64,000 nt of DNA from Azospirillum picis (GTDB taxonomy: Bacteria > Pseudomonadota > Alphaproteobacteria > Azospirillales > Azospirillaceae): contig NZ_JAGINO010000016.1 of the NCBI RefSeq assembly GCF_017876115.1, positions 62,001 through 126,000 on the forward strand, written 5' to 3'. This document shows, piece after piece, positions 1 to 9,378 of this stretch. Both the position numbers and the translations under genes were made by a program. The notes beneath the pieces were generated by a model that was not told the DNA's origin, ran no database searches, and saw only the letters and a list, made by a program, of their open reading frames with translations. Numbering within the stretch: the stretch's first letter is position 1; the number at the start of each line of letters is the position of its first letter.

Positions 1-81
1 ACGGTCAGTCCACCCCGCCTTTCGGAAACGTTGCAGTCCGTTATGTTGCGATGCACTTTCCTGGTGCGGCCCTGCCCGTTG

Positions 82-136
82 GAGTGTGACCGGTTCAGGC
101 GGACTCACTCGAACCGTGAATCGCACGGGAAAACAA
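82..136. repeat. Dispersed palindromic intergenic element, copy 1
   Basis: This 55-bp stretch matches the reverse complement of 31113-31167 at 43 of 55 positions, with no gaps. Both copies contain a central inverted repeat; here the arms read CGGTTC and GAACCG. The stem pair at element positions 12 and 33 is G-C here and T-A in the other copy, a compensatory change that supports a selected stem. It lies in the leader of the hydratase gene. An open frame runs through it but does not look coding. The family name is unknown to me; the repeat itself is seen directly. Confidence 0.7.
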
Positions 137-177
137 TGGCCGGAGTCGCGCCGCCCCTCTACCGGAGACGCCGTGCC

Positions 178-1032
178 ATGACCGTTGTCCACCCCCATGG
201 GCTCAGCGCCCCGACCCTGACCGATGCCGAGATCGCCGGCATCGCCGCAAGCTTCGTCGATGCCCGCCGTGGTGCCACCGCGCTCGCCGACTTCCCCGGC
301 CCCCTGCCGGCCGACCTCGCCACCGCCTACGCCATCCAGGCCGCGGCGATCGCGGGGTGGGGTGACGAGGTCGCCGGCTGGAAGGTGGCGCGCGTGCCGC
401 CGGCCCTTGAGGAGAGGCTGGGCGCCATGCGCTACATCGGCCCGGTCTTCGCCCGCGGCATCCGCCGTTTCGACGGCGGCGACCTCTCCTTCCCCGTGAT
501 CCCGGGTGGCTTCGGCGCGGTGGAGGCGGAGTTCGCCGTGCAGGTCGCCGCCGATGCGCCGGCCGACAAGCTCGATTACAGCCCGGCCGAGGCCGGCGCC
601 TTCATCGGCGCCGTCCACGCGGCCATCGAGGTGGCGGGGGGACCGCTGGCGCCGGTCAACGACCTCGGCCCGACCGCCGCGACCTCCGTCTTCGGCAACA
701 ACACGGCGCTGATCGTCGGCGAGCGGGTCCCGACCGACGACGAGGGCGGAGGCACCGCGGGCGCCGACGCGCTGAGGGCCGAGGTGCTGATCGACGGCCA
801 GAGCGTCGGGGTCGGCAGCACCGCCAAGCTGCCGGGCGGCATCGCCGCGGCGCTGGCGGTGGCGTTGGGCACGGCCGCCCGGGTCGGCCGTCCGCTGAAG
901 GCAGGACAATGGGTGTCGACCGGCGCGCTCACCGGTGTCCATGCCATCGCCATCGGACAATCGGCGCGTGTCTGCTTCACCGGCTTCGCGCCGATGAGCG
1001 GGATCGCCGTCGCCGCCATGCCGGCCGAGTGA
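178..1032 (+). CDS. 2-keto-4-pentenoate hydratase family protein
   Basis: This 284-residue protein belongs to the MhpD-type hydratase branch of the fumarylacetoacetate hydrolase superfamily. These soluble enzymes add water to 2-hydroxypenta-2,4-dienoate-like substrates or decarboxylate related oxo-acids, usually in aromatic meta-cleavage pathways. The AYAIQ segment near the N-terminus, the GWKVA segment, RYIGPVF, the acidic EAEFAV segment (where the family binds divalent metal) and the FGNNTALIVG region all fit. The ATG at 178 is chosen because GGAGA lies about 9 bases upstream; the frame stays open farther upstream but crosses a repeated palindromic element. No other aromatic-degradation gene is nearby, so the physiological substrate is unknown. 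Confidence 0.8.
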   Translation: MTVVHPHGLSAPTLTDAEIAGIAASFVDARRGATALADFPGPLPADLATAYAIQAAAIAGWGDEVAGWKVARVPPALEERLGAMRYIGPVFARGIRRFDGGDLSFPVIPGGFGAVEAEFAVQVAADAPADKLDYSPAEAGAFIGAVHAAIEVAGGPLAPVNDLGPTAATSVFGNNTALIVGERVPTDDEGGGTAGADALRAEVLIDGQSVGVGSTAKLPGGIAAALAVALGTAARVGRPLKAGQWVSTGALTGVHAIAIGQSARVCFTGFAPMSGIAVAAMPAE

Positions 1033-1139
1033 GTTCGACCCTTCACCATCCGTGCCGCGGATGGCGCAATCCTGGGTCCGACCGGGGGCATGGCGACCCG
1101 CCTTCTTGACGGAAGCCAACGGGAGGCGGGGGTGCTTCA

Positions 1140-2153
1140 ATGGCGCCCCTCCTCCCATCGCCCCTGCACGAGACCCACCCCTTGTCCCAGCCGAGCGCCG
1201 CGTCCGAGGCCACCCCCCTCAATCAGCCGTCTCTGCAGCCGTCCCTGCAGCCGTCCCTGCCGCCGGCGCGGCTGTTCGCCGGCGTGGCGCTCGCCGTCCT
1301 CGGGGTCATGGCCTTTTCGCTGCGGCCGGTCATCATCAAGCTGGCCTACCGGTACGACGTCGATCCGGTGACGCTCATCATGCTGCGCATGGTCTTCTCG
1401 CTGCCGTTCTTCCTGGCGATGGCAGCCTGGTCGGGGACGCGGGGCGGGCGGAGCCGGGTCAGCGGGCGCGACTTCGCGCTGACCGTCGGGCTGGGCATCA
1501 CCGGCTATTACGCCGCCAGCTTCTGCGATTTCCTGGGCCTGCGCTACGTGTCGGCGGGGATGGGGCGGCTGTTGTTGTTCCTCTACCCCACCATCGTGGT
1601 GGTCCTGTCGGCACTGTTCCTCGGCAAGCGGATCGGCCTGCGCGAGGTGGTGGCGCTGGTGGTCTCCTATGTCGGTGTCGCCCTTGTGGTGTGGTCGGAG
1701 GTCGGGACCGGCCATCCCGACTTCATGACCGGGGCCGGATTGGTCTTCCTGGGCGCCTTCCTCTACTCGGTCTACCTGGTCGGCAGCAGCCGGGTGGTGC
1801 AGCGGATCGGCTCCATGCGCTTCACCGCCTACGCCATGACGGCCGCCAGCCTGTGCTGCATCGCGCAGTTCCTGGTGCTGCGGCCGCTGTCGGCACTCGA
1901 CCTGCCGATGCCGGTCTACGGGCTGTCGGCGCTGATGGCGGTGGCGTCCACCGTCCTCCCGGTCCTGATGACGGCGGAGGCGCTGCGCCGGGTCGGCCCC
2001 AACCTGGTGGCGATGAGCGGCGCCATCGGCCCGGTCTCGGCCGCCGTTTTCGGTTATCTGGCGCTGGCGGAACCGATGGGCTGGCTGCAGGTCGTCGGCG
2101 CTGCGCTGACGGTCGCCGGCGTGATGATCATCACCCTCTGGAAGACGCCCTGA
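1140..2153 (+). CDS. DMT/EamA family membrane transporter
   Basis: This 337-residue integral membrane protein has a proline- and serine-rich cytoplasmic N-terminus of about 40 residues, followed by roughly ten hydrophobic segments arranged as two EamA repeats. Recognisable features are the RPVIIKLAY start of the first repeat, PTIVVVLSALFLGKRI closing it, and YLALAEPMGWLQVVGA at the end of the second. EamA proteins export small metabolites such as amino acids; the substrate cannot be read from sequence. A GGGAGGCGGGGG ribosome-binding region precedes the ATG. It may be co-transcribed with the hydratase 107 bases upstream. The N-terminus contains the short internal repeat LQPSLQPSLPP. Confidence 0.85.
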   Translation: MAPLLPSPLHETHPLSQPSAASEATPLNQPSLQPSLQPSLPPARLFAGVALAVLGVMAFSLRPVIIKLAYRYDVDPVTLIMLRMVFSLPFFLAMAAWSGTRGGRSRVSGRDFALTVGLGITGYYAASFCDFLGLRYVSAGMGRLLLFLYPTIVVVLSALFLGKRIGLREVVALVVSYVGVALVVWSEVGTGHPDFMTGAGLVFLGAFLYSVYLVGSSRVVQRIGSMRFTAYAMTAASLCCIAQFLVLRPLSALDLPMPVYGLSALMAVASTVLPVLMTAEALRRVGPNLVAMSGAIGPVSAAVFGYLALAEPMGWLQVVGAALTVAGVMIITLWKTP

Positions 2154-2320
2154 CCCTGTCCCGGGCCGACCCCGCGGTCGCGACGGCAGGATCGATCGGC
2201 GTGCCGGCGGCCGCCTTCCGGGTTGGATGGAATAATCGCCGCGGTGGCGGCGTCGCACATGACCTGAACAACATGCCGCCGGCACGGACCGGCGGCGGGG
2301 ACCGGAAAGGGATGAGAGAG

Positions 2321-2776
2321 ATGATGAACAATGCCACCGACGCCGGCTGGACCGACCGCAGCGTCGGCGCCGGCCAGGACGCCCTGCTGCTGGCGGCGCG
2401 CGTGCTGCTGGGCGCCATCTTCGTGCAGAGCGGCTTCGGCAAGCTGATGGCGCTGGGAGGCTTCATTTCCGGGCTGGAAAGCCAGGGCGTGCCGGCCGCC
2501 GCCGTGCTCGGGACCATCGGCGCGCTGGTCGAGGCGTTCGGCGGCCTGGCCGTGGTGCTGGGGGCCTGGACCCGCCTGGCGGCGCTGCTGGTCGCCGTCT
2601 TCACCGTGGCCGCCACCCTGATCGCCCACCGCTACTGGGATGCGGCACCGGAAGCGGCGAAGATGCAGCAGATCCAGTTCATGAAGAACCTCGCCATCAT
2701 CGGCGGCTTCCTGTCGCTGGCCGCATCCGGCGGCGGGCGCTTCAGCATCGACGGCTGGCGGATGGGGCGCCGCTGA
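2321..2776 (+). CDS. DoxX family membrane protein
   Basis: This small inner-membrane protein of about 151 residues has the four-helix DoxX signature: LLAARVLLGAIFVQSGFGKL in the first helix, then FGGLAVVLGAWTRLAALL and FMKNLAIIGGFLSLAASG. DoxX relatives are redox-linked quinone- or thiosulfate-associated membrane proteins, or simple membrane stress proteins; no specific role can be assigned. Three in-frame ATGs (2312, 2321, 2324) are possible. 2321 is preferred because GGAAAGG lies 10 bases upstream. It follows the DMT gene by about 170 bases on the same strand. Confidence 0.82.
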   Translation: MMNNATDAGWTDRSVGAGQDALLLAARVLLGAIFVQSGFGKLMALGGFISGLESQGVPAAAVLGTIGALVEAFGGLAVVLGAWTRLAALLVAVFTVAATLIAHRYWDAAPEAAKMQQIQFMKNLAIIGGFLSLAASGGGRFSIDGWRMGRR

Positions 2777-2848
2777 CCTGACGTTCGGTTGCCGCCGGAC
2801 GGGAGAGGGGCCATATCTGGCTCTTGTCAGAACCCGCCGGCGGTCCCG

Positions 2849-4147
2849 ATGTCCTTGCGTGCCCATGTCCAGCAATCGGCCAAGCGACTGGCCAGGAAAC
2901 TGTCCGGAAGGGGCCGCGGCATCGCGGTGGCGGGGGTGTTGCTGCTTGGCGCCTCGGCCGTGACGGCGGTTCCCGCCGCAGCGGCGCCGGCCGCCTCCGA
3001 CCTGGCACAGAAGACCTGCGGCGTCCTGACCAGCCGCGTCGACGAGGTTGCCGGGCGCGGCCCGCTGTTCCTGCGCAGCTACGACAATGCCTTCGCTCCC
3101 GGCCCGACCAGCGAGCCGGCGCTGTCGACCGCCGCCTTCACCTACGACAATGCGCTGGCGATCATGGCGCTGACCGCCTGCGGCCGGCAGAGCCAGGCGC
3201 TGCGCATCGGTGAGGCGCTGCTGGACGCCGTGTCGCTCGACCGTGCCGGCTACAAGGGCCGGCTGCGCAACACCTACCGCGCCGGTGCGCAGAGGCAGCG
3301 GCCGATCCCGCCCAACGGCTGGTGGGATGCCGTCGGCAACCATTGGGGCGAGGATCCCTATCAGGTCGGCACCGCCACCGGAAACGTCGCCTGGGCCGGG
3401 CTGGCCCTGCTGACGCTTGCCGAGGCGACCGGGCAGGACAGGTTCCGCGACGGTGCGGCCGAATTGGCCCGCTGGGTGGTCGACAACGCCCGCGACCCGC
3501 GCGGGCCCGGCGGCTTCACCGGGGGCGTCCAGGGCTTCGACGACGCGCCGCAGCCGCTGACCTGGAAATCCACCGAACACAATACCGACCTCGCCGCCCT
3601 GTTCGGCTGGCTGGGAGGCGACTTCGCCGCCCCCGCGCGCGAGGCGCGGGGTTTCCTCGATGCCATGTGGCAGGCCGGGAACGGCCATTTCCCGATCGGC
3701 ACCACGCCCGACGGGGTGACGGCGAGCATCGCCACCTCCGGCCTCGACGCCCAGCTCTGGCCGCTGCTTCTGCCGGGGGCGCCGGCCGGATGGCGGGAGG
3801 CGTTGGCCTATGCCGAGCGGGCGCACGGCGCGGATGGCGGTTTCGACTTCAACGACGACCGCGACGGGATGTGGGTGGAAGGCACCGCCCAGGCGGCCTT
3901 GGCCTACCGCGCCGTCGGCCGCCCGACGGACGCGGAGCGGCTTTTCGGCGAACTGCTGAAGGAGATCAGCCCGGGCGGCTACCTCTACGCCACCCGTCCG
4001 CAGGTCCTGACCACCGGCCTCGCCATCGGCCCCGACAGCAAGACCGACGACTTCCTCTATTACCGCCGGCCCCACCTGGGGGCCACGGCCTGGGCGTCGC
4101 TGGCGTCCCTGGGGTGGAACCCGTTCACCGGAAAGAAGATCCCCTGA
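2849..4147 (+). CDS. Exported six-hairpin (alpha/alpha toroid) protein of unknown specificity
   Basis: This 432-residue protein has a basic N-terminus, a hydrophobic core (GIAVAGVLLLGASAVTA) and an Ala-rich cleavage region (PAAAAPAA), consistent with a signal peptide and periplasmic location. The mature part has repeating helical-hairpin segments typical of six-hairpin glycosidase-like folds: TYDNALAIMALTACG, ATGNVAWAGLALLTLAEATG, WKSTEHNTDLAALFGWLGG and the closing HLGATAWASLASLGWNPF. Many aromatic and acidic residues (WWDAVGNHWGEDP, DFNDDRDGMWVEGTAQ) could line a carbohydrate cleft. I cannot name the substrate or prove catalysis. An in-frame TTG lies 60 bases upstream, but the ATG at 2849 puts the signal peptide at the normal place. 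It is convergent with the chemoreceptor gene. Confidence 0.65.
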   Translation: MSLRAHVQQSAKRLARKLSGRGRGIAVAGVLLLGASAVTAVPAAAAPAASDLAQKTCGVLTSRVDEVAGRGPLFLRSYDNAFAPGPTSEPALSTAAFTYDNALAIMALTACGRQSQALRIGEALLDAVSLDRAGYKGRLRNTYRAGAQRQRPIPPNGWWDAVGNHWGEDPYQVGTATGNVAWAGLALLTLAEATGQDRFRDGAAELARWVVDNARDPRGPGGFTGGVQGFDDAPQPLTWKSTEHNTDLAALFGWLGGDFAAPAREARGFLDAMWQAGNGHFPIGTTPDGVTASIATSGLDAQLWPLLLPGAPAGWREALAYAERAHGADGGFDFNDDRDGMWVEGTAQAALAYRAVGRPTDAERLFGELLKEISPGGYLYATRPQVLTTGLAIGPDSKTDDFLYYRRPHLGATAWASLASLGWNPFTGKKIP

Positions 4148-4171
4148 CCGCGGCCCGGATCGGTGCCTGGT

Positions 4172-5854
4172 TCAGCCCGCCCGGATCTGCGACAGGAAGC
4201 CCTCCACTTCCCGGTGCATGGCTTCGGACTGCCGCGAGAGCTCCCGCGCGGCGGACAGCACCTGGCCGCCGGCCGTCTCGGTCTGCGTCGCCACGCCTGT
4301 CAGGTCCGAAAGGCTCTGCGACACGCTGACGGTGGCATGCGAGGCCTGCTGGATCGCCCGGCTGATCTCCTCGGTGGTGGCGTTCTGCTCGACGATCGCG
4401 CCGGAGATGGCGGTGGCGATCTCGTTCATGCGGGCGATGGTGACGCCGATGCCCCGGATCGCCCGCACCGCGCTGTCGGTGACCGACTGCATCGCCTGGA
4501 TCTGGGTGGCGATCTCGTCGGTGGCGCGGGCGGTCTGGCTGGCCAGGCTCTTCACCTCGCTCGCCACGACGGCGAAGCCTTTGCCCGCCTCGCCGGCACG
4601 CGCCGCCTCGATGGTGGCGTTGAGCGCCAGCAGGTTGGTCTGCGCGGCAATGTTGCTGATGAGCTGCACCACCTCGCCGATCCGCTGGGCGGTCTGGGAC
4701 AGGTCGCCGACCACCGCGTCGGTCTGTTCGGCCTCCTTCATCGCCGCTCCGGCGACGGCGGTGCTCTGGTCGACCTGGCGGGCGATCTCGGCGATGGAGG
4801 CGTTCATCTCCTCCGTGGCGGCGGCGACGGCCTGCACGTTGGCGGAGGTCTGTTCCGACGCGGCGGCGGAGCCGGTTGCCTGATGCATCGACTGCTGGGC
4901 GATGCCGCTCATGCTGCGGGCCGTGCTCTCCAGTTCGGTGGCGGCGGAGGATACCCCCCGCAGGATGCCGGAGATCGCGCTGTCGAAGGCGCGCAGCAGC
5001 CCTTCGCGGCGGGTTGCCACGGTCAGCGCCTCCTCGCGCCTGCGGTCGGCGTCGGCCTGGGCCGCCCGTCCCTGCACCAGCCCCTGGCGGAAGCCCTCCA
5101 CGGACCGCGCCAGCTCGCCGATCTCGTCCTTGCGGGCGATGCCGTGGACGGGGACGTCCAGCGCACCGCCGGCCATCCGCCGGACCTCCAGCATCAGGGC
5201 GCGCAGCGGCAGGACCAGCCCGGCGCGCGAGATCATGAGCGACGCCAGCAACCCGATGCCGAGCGCCAGCGCCGCCGCGACGGCCAGGGTGGTTTCCATC
5301 GTCCGGGCAAGGCTCGCCGCGTCGCTCACCGCGGCGTCGGTGCGCTTCGTCACGTCGGCGTTGTAGATCTTGACCGCGTCGGTCAGCGCCATCTGGCCGT
5401 TGCGGCTGTTCTTCAGCCCGTCCAGGATCATCCCGCGGTCGTTGCCGGCCGCCGCCGCCTTGGCGGTGTCGATCATCGCATGGACATTGGCTTCGTAGCC
5501 GCGGAACCCGGCACGGATCGCGTCGACCTTCGACGCCCCCTCGGGCGGAGTGCGCGAGGCCAGCGAGTCCAGCCGCCCGTTCATCTCGGCGATCCGCTTG
5601 TCCGCCTGAGCGGTGAAGGTCCCGGCCTGGGCGGGATCATTGCCCAGCTCATATTCCATCCGGCTCAGCGCGATGATGTCGATGCGCATGTCGAAGGCGT
5701 CGAGCTGTTCCTTCTGCGTGCGCACCAGTTCCGCCACCGCCTGCTCCGTGCGGTTCAGGGCGTAGAAGCCGGCGGCGGCGGTCACCACGGAGAAGAGGCC
5801 GACGATGGCCGCGGCGGCGGCCGTTTTCGTTTGGATGGGCCAATCGGCAAGCAT
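4172..5854 (-). CDS. Methyl-accepting chemotaxis protein
   Basis: This 560-residue chemoreceptor has a first membrane helix at about residues 8-30, a periplasmic four-helix-type sensor region to about 185, a second membrane helix at about 186-206, a HAMP linker to about 260 and a long cytoplasmic signalling coiled coil. The conserved hairpin tip, AAQTNLLALNATIEAARAGE, lies at about residues 398-420 and is followed by KGFAVVASEVKSLA. This tip binds CheA and CheW. A GTG three codons upstream is possible, but the ATG is preceded by AAGGTGAAGG. The ligand is unknown. No che operon lies beside it, so it is an orphan receptor. Confidence 0.93.
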   Translation of the reverse strand: MLADWPIQTKTAAAAAIVGLFSVVTAAAGFYALNRTEQAVAELVRTQKEQLDAFDMRIDIIALSRMEYELGNDPAQAGTFTAQADKRIAEMNGRLDSLASRTPPEGASKVDAIRAGFRGYEANVHAMIDTAKAAAAGNDRGMILDGLKNSRNGQMALTDAVKIYNADVTKRTDAAVSDAASLARTMETTLAVAAALALGIGLLASLMISRAGLVLPLRALMLEVRRMAGGALDVPVHGIARKDEIGELARSVEGFRQGLVQGRAAQADADRRREEALTVATRREGLLRAFDSAISGILRGVSSAATELESTARSMSGIAQQSMHQATGSAAASEQTSANVQAVAAATEEMNASIAEIARQVDQSTAVAGAAMKEAEQTDAVVGDLSQTAQRIGEVVQLISNIAAQTNLLALNATIEAARAGEAGKGFAVVASEVKSLASQTARATDEIATQIQAMQSVTDSAVRAIRGIGVTIARMNEIATAISGAIVEQNATTEEISRAIQQASHATVSVSQSLSDLTGVATQTETAGGQVLSAARELSRQSEAMHREVEGFLSQIRAG

Positions 5855-6134
5855 GTCCTTCACCTTGCTTGGACAATGGTCTGTGCAGGCACGGGTGCCG
5901 CTGCAGGTCCATGGATGGAATGGGGAAGCATCCGCGCTTTAATGAGAGCCATCCGAGCACAGCATTGTTTATTTTTCTTGAATCCCGGCGCAAGGCGCCG
6001 AGAAAATCCCTAATTGCGGGTTGTAACGTCAGTGTAATACAAGCGTTTTCCGGCTGTTGTTCTTCGAACGCTTCAGCCGTCGGGGCGCTCTGCCGGGGTT
6101 GTCCACCCTGGATGTGTCGCTCACGGGATCGGGA

Positions 6135-8030
6135 TCACCCGTGGAAATACTCGTACAGCTTCTGGGCGATGGCGGCGCTGATGCCCGGCGTGGCCTCAAG
6201 ATCCTTCAGGCCGGCCGACGCCACCGCGGCGGCACTGCCGAAATGATGGAGCAGGGCCTTCTTCCGGGTCGGGCCGATGCCGGGAATGCCGTCGATACGG
6301 GTGTGGGACATCGCCTTCATCCGCCGGGCACGGTGGCCGTCGATGGCGGTGCGGTGCGCCTCGTCGCGCAGCCGCTGCAGGAAATGCAGGACCGGATCGT
6401 TGGGCGGCAGGCTGAGTGGCGGCTGACCGGGCCGGAACAGGCGCTCGCGCCCGGCATTGCGGTCGGGACCCTTGGCGATGGCGACGAGCGGGATGTCGGT
6501 GATCCTCAGCATCGCCAGTTCGTCGCGCACCGCGTTGAGCTGTCCCAGCCCGCCGTCGATGAGGATGAGGTCCGGCCACAATCCGGCGCTGCGGTCCGGG
6601 TCGTCGGTGCGGGCGCGGGCGAAGCGGCGGGTGAAGGTCTCGCGCAGCATGGCGTAATCGTTACCCGCGGCCTCCGGATCGCGGATGTGGAAGCGGCGGT
6701 AGGCGTTGCGCTGGAATCCCTCGGGTCCGGCGACCACCATGGCACCGACCGGGAAGGCGCCCTGGATGTGGGAGGTGTCGTAGATCTCGATGCGCTTCGG
6801 CGAAGCCGGCAGGGCGAAGAGGCGCGCCACTCCCGCCAGCAGCGTTTCCTGGGTCGAGCGCTCGGCCAGCCGCCGGCCGAGCGCGTCGCGGGCGTTGGTC
6901 AGCGCATGCTCCACCGCGCGCTGCTTGGGGCCGCGTTTCGGGCATTCCACCGTCACCCGCCGGCCCGCGGTCAGGCTCAGGGCTTCGGCAAGCAGGTCCG
7001 GCGCCGTCGCCGGCTCGCTCAGCAGCAGCAGGGCGGGCGGCGGCATGTCGGCGTAGAGCTGGGCGGCGAAGGCGGCGAGGATGGCGCCGGGCTCCTCGTC
7101 CGCGTCCACCCGTGGGAAGAAGGCGCGGGTGCCCTGGTTGCGGCCGCCGCGGAAGAAGAAGGCCTGGACGCAGGCCGCCGCCCCCTCGCGGTGCAGGGCC
7201 AGCACGTCGGCGTCGCCGAGCGTGCCTTCCAGGTTGATGTCCTGGCGGCTCTGCAGTGCGGTCAGGGCGCGGATGCGGTCGCGCCAGCGGGCGGCGTCCT
7301 CATATTCCAGCCGGTCGGAGCTGTCGGTCATGCGGCGGGCGAAGGCGGCCTGGACCTCGGCGCTGCGGCCGGACAGCACGTCGCGCACGCCCTGCACCTG
7401 CTCGGCATACTCCTCCTCGCCCACCCGCCCGACGCAGGGGGCGGAGCAGCGCTTGATCTGGTACTGCAGGCAGGGCCGGGTGCGCGAGGCGAACACGCCG
7501 TCGTCGCAGGTCCGAAGCTGGAAGGCCCGCTGCAGCGTCGAGATGGTGATGGCGACCAGATGCGGCGAGGCATAGGGGCCGAACAGGTCGGAGTCCCGAC
7601 GGTTGCCCTTCCCGCCACCGCCACGGCGGTCGGCGCTGCCGCGGTGCTGCATCAGGCGGGGAAAGTCATGACCTTTGCCGCCCTGGCCTTTGCCGCCCTG
7701 GCCTTTGCCGATGACGATGTAGGAGAAGGAACGCTCGTCCTTGACCAGGATGTTGAAGGGCGGCAGCAGGCTGCGGATCAGGTTGGCTTCCAGCAGCAGC
7801 GCCTCGGCCTCGGTGTGGGTGGTGACGAATTCCATGGCGCGGGTCAGCGCCACCATGCGGCGCGTGCGGTTGGGCAGCCCGTCGGTCCGGGTGTAGCTGG
7901 CCACCCGGCGCTTCAGGTTCTTCGCCTTGCCGACATAAAGGACCGACCCGTCGGCCGCCAGCATCCGGTAGACGCCGGGCGTGTCCGGCAGGGTCGGCAA
8001 CTGGGCGCGGATCACCTCTGCCCCGTCCAT
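6135..8030 (-). CDS. uvrC: UvrABC system protein C, excinuclease subunit
   Basis: UvrC makes both incisions in nucleotide excision repair after UvrA/UvrB load on damage. This 631-residue protein has the GIY-YIG nuclease at about residues 14-90 (TPGVYRML, LYVGKAKNLKRRVASY), a UVR motif (YEDAARWRDRIRALTALQ) that contacts UvrB, the RNase H-like second nuclease (KRIEIYDTSHIQGAF, LILIDGGLGQLNAV) and C-terminal tandem helix-hairpin-helix motifs (GIPGIGPTRKKALLHHFG). The ATG at 8030 is preceded by GAGGACAGG; upstream in-frame TTG is unlikely. It is slightly longer than E. coli UvrC, partly because of a Gly/Lys-rich repeat insert at about residues 106-121 followed by a basic Gly-rich stretch. No neighbour is a repair gene. 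Confidence 0.97.
   Translation of the reverse strand: MDGAEVIRAQLPTLPDTPGVYRMLAADGSVLYVGKAKNLKRRVASYTRTDGLPNRTRRMVALTRAMEFVTTHTEAEALLLEANLIRSLLPPFNILVKDERSFSYIVIGKGQGGKGQGGKGHDFPRLMQHRGSADRRGGGGKGNRRDSDLFGPYASPHLVAITISTLQRAFQLRTCDDGVFASRTRPCLQYQIKRCSAPCVGRVGEEEYAEQVQGVRDVLSGRSAEVQAAFARRMTDSSDRLEYEDAARWRDRIRALTALQSRQDINLEGTLGDADVLALHREGAAACVQAFFFRGGRNQGTRAFFPRVDADEEPGAILAAFAAQLYADMPPPALLLLSEPATAPDLLAEALSLTAGRRVTVECPKRGPKQRAVEHALTNARDALGRRLAERSTQETLLAGVARLFALPASPKRIEIYDTSHIQGAFPVGAMVVAGPEGFQRNAYRRFHIRDPEAAGNDYAMLRETFTRRFARARTDDPDRSAGLWPDLILIDGGLGQLNAVRDELAMLRITDIPLVAIAKGPDRNAGRERLFRPGQPPLSLPPNDPVLHFLQRLRDEAHRTAIDGHRARRMKAMSHTRIDGIPGIGPTRKKALLHHFGSAAAVASAGLKDLEATPGISAAIAQKLYEYFHG
7672..7710 (-). 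repeat. 15-bp tandem repeat inside uvrC
   Basis: About 2.6 copies of the 15-mer CCTTTGCCGCCCTGG (plus-strand reading) lie in phase with uvrC and encode GKGQG units. The repeat falls between the GIY-YIG nuclease and the Cys-rich middle region. A 15-bp unit keeps frame, so copy number could vary between strains without breaking the gene. Confidence 0.85.
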
Positions 8031-8150
8031 TCCTGTCCTCGATCCCCTGATCCCGATTCGCAGCCACACAAGCAATAGAACGGAACGGGATCAAAGGACA
8101 AGAATCGGACACGGGAATCGGATACGGGGCTCCGGGGTGGCGCTGGCGGA

Positions 8151-9209
8151 TCAGCCGCCGAAGACGGTGTTGAGCTGGGCGCCGACCCGCACGAAGGTCG
8201 TGCGCTTCGGCACCTCCTTCAGCCGGGTGGCGCCGATGTAGGTCATCATGCTGCGGACGCCGCCCATCATTTCCTGCATCGTGCCCTCGACCGGGCCGCG
8301 GTAGGGAACCTCCACCGTCTTGCCCTCCGAGGCGCGATAGGACGCCACGCCGCCGGCATACCTCTTCATCGCCGTGTCCGACGACATGCCGTAGAAGGTC
8401 ATGGCGACCGGCACCCGCTCACCGTCCCGCTCCTCGAAGCGGATGTCGCCCTCGCACTCGTCATGGCCGGCCAGCATGCCGCCGAGCATCACGAAGTCGG
8501 CGCCGGCACCGTAGGCCTTGGAGATGTCGCCCGGCACGGTGCAGCCGCCGTCGCCGCAGACCTGGCCCTTCAGCCCGTGGGCGGCGTCGGCGCATTCGAT
8601 GATGGCGGAGAGCTGCGGGTAGCCGACCCCGGTCATCTTGCGGGTGGTGCACACCGATCCCGGCCCGATGCCCACCTTGACGATGTCGGCCCCGGCCAGC
8701 AGCAGCGCCTCGGTCATGTCGCCGGTAACGACATTGCCGGCCATGATGACGCTGTCGGGATTCTCGTCGCGCATGCGGGCGATGATCTCGACGAAGCGTT
8801 CGGTGTAGCCGTTGGCGACGTCGAGGCAGATCTTGCCGACCGGCGCCTGGGCCTTCACCGCCTTGAACTTCTCGTGGTCGGCATCGGTGGTGCCCATCGA
8901 ATAGAAGACGTTGTCGAGCGTCACCGACTCGTCCTCCGCCCGGAAGAAGGCGATCAGGTCGTCGGCCCGGTAATGCTTGTGCAGCGCGCTCATGGCACCG
9001 AAGCGGGCGAGCGCGCGCGCCATCGACATGGTGCCGGTGACGTCCATGTTGGCGGCGATCAGCGGGAAGCCGGTCCAGTCGCGCTTGGTGTGCAGGAAGG
9101 TGAAGGTCCGGTTGACGTCCACGTCGTTGCGGCTCTGCAGCGTGCTGCGCTTCGGCCGGATCAGCACATCCTTGAAGTCGAGCTTGAGATCGCTTTCGAT
9201 GATCACCAC
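8151..9209 (-). CDS. guaC: GMP reductase
   Basis: GuaC reduces GMP to IMP with NADPH, releasing ammonia, and so links guanine and adenine nucleotide pools in the cytosol. The 352-residue protein is close in length to E. coli GuaC. It carries the IMPDH/GMPR barrel, the active-site loop GIGPGSVCTTRKMTGVGYPQ with catalytic Cys187, and the DGGCTVPGDISKAYGAGADF phosphate-binding segment. It lacks the CBS domains of IMP dehydrogenase. The start is one of two adjacent GTG codons (9209 or 9206); the second has slightly better spacing to an upstream AGG. It is read in the same direction as uvrC, 120 bases upstream of that gene, with no obvious terminator between them. Confidence 0.95.
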   Translation of the reverse strand: MVIIESDLKLDFKDVLIRPKRSTLQSRNDVDVNRTFTFLHTKRDWTGFPLIAANMDVTGTMSMARALARFGAMSALHKHYRADDLIAFFRAEDESVTLDNVFYSMGTTDADHEKFKAVKAQAPVGKICLDVANGYTERFVEIIARMRDENPDSVIMAGNVVTGDMTEALLLAGADIVKVGIGPGSVCTTRKMTGVGYPQLSAIIECADAAHGLKGQVCGDGGCTVPGDISKAYGAGADFVMLGGMLAGHDECEGDIRFEERDGERVPVAMTFYGMSSDTAMKRYAGGVASYRASEGKTVEVPYRGPVEGTMQEMMGGVRSMMTYIGATRLKEVPKRTTFVRVGAQLNTVFGG

Positions 9210-9378
9210 GCACCTGTCTGGTCTGTTTGGTAGGGCCGATGGTTACGCAAGGCCCAACATCACAGAGTGGAGGTGCGGCGGCGGTTCGGCAAGCGGGATC
9301 GCGGGGGCCGGCAGGGGCGTGCCTTTGAAGGTGTTTCCGGAATGCCGGGGGGTGTCTCCCGTCCTATTCGTCGCCGTC

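Noticed and set aside
1052..2776. A 574-codon frame spanning the DMT gene and DoxX gene
   Set aside because: Only the last 150 codons (DoxX) look real; the first part is an out-of-frame shadow of the DMT transporter gene.
5980..6001. CGGCGC-AAG-GCGCCG hairpin near the chemoreceptor leader as a terminator
   Set aside because: No U-tract on either strand and it lies in a promoter-side region, so termination is not supported.
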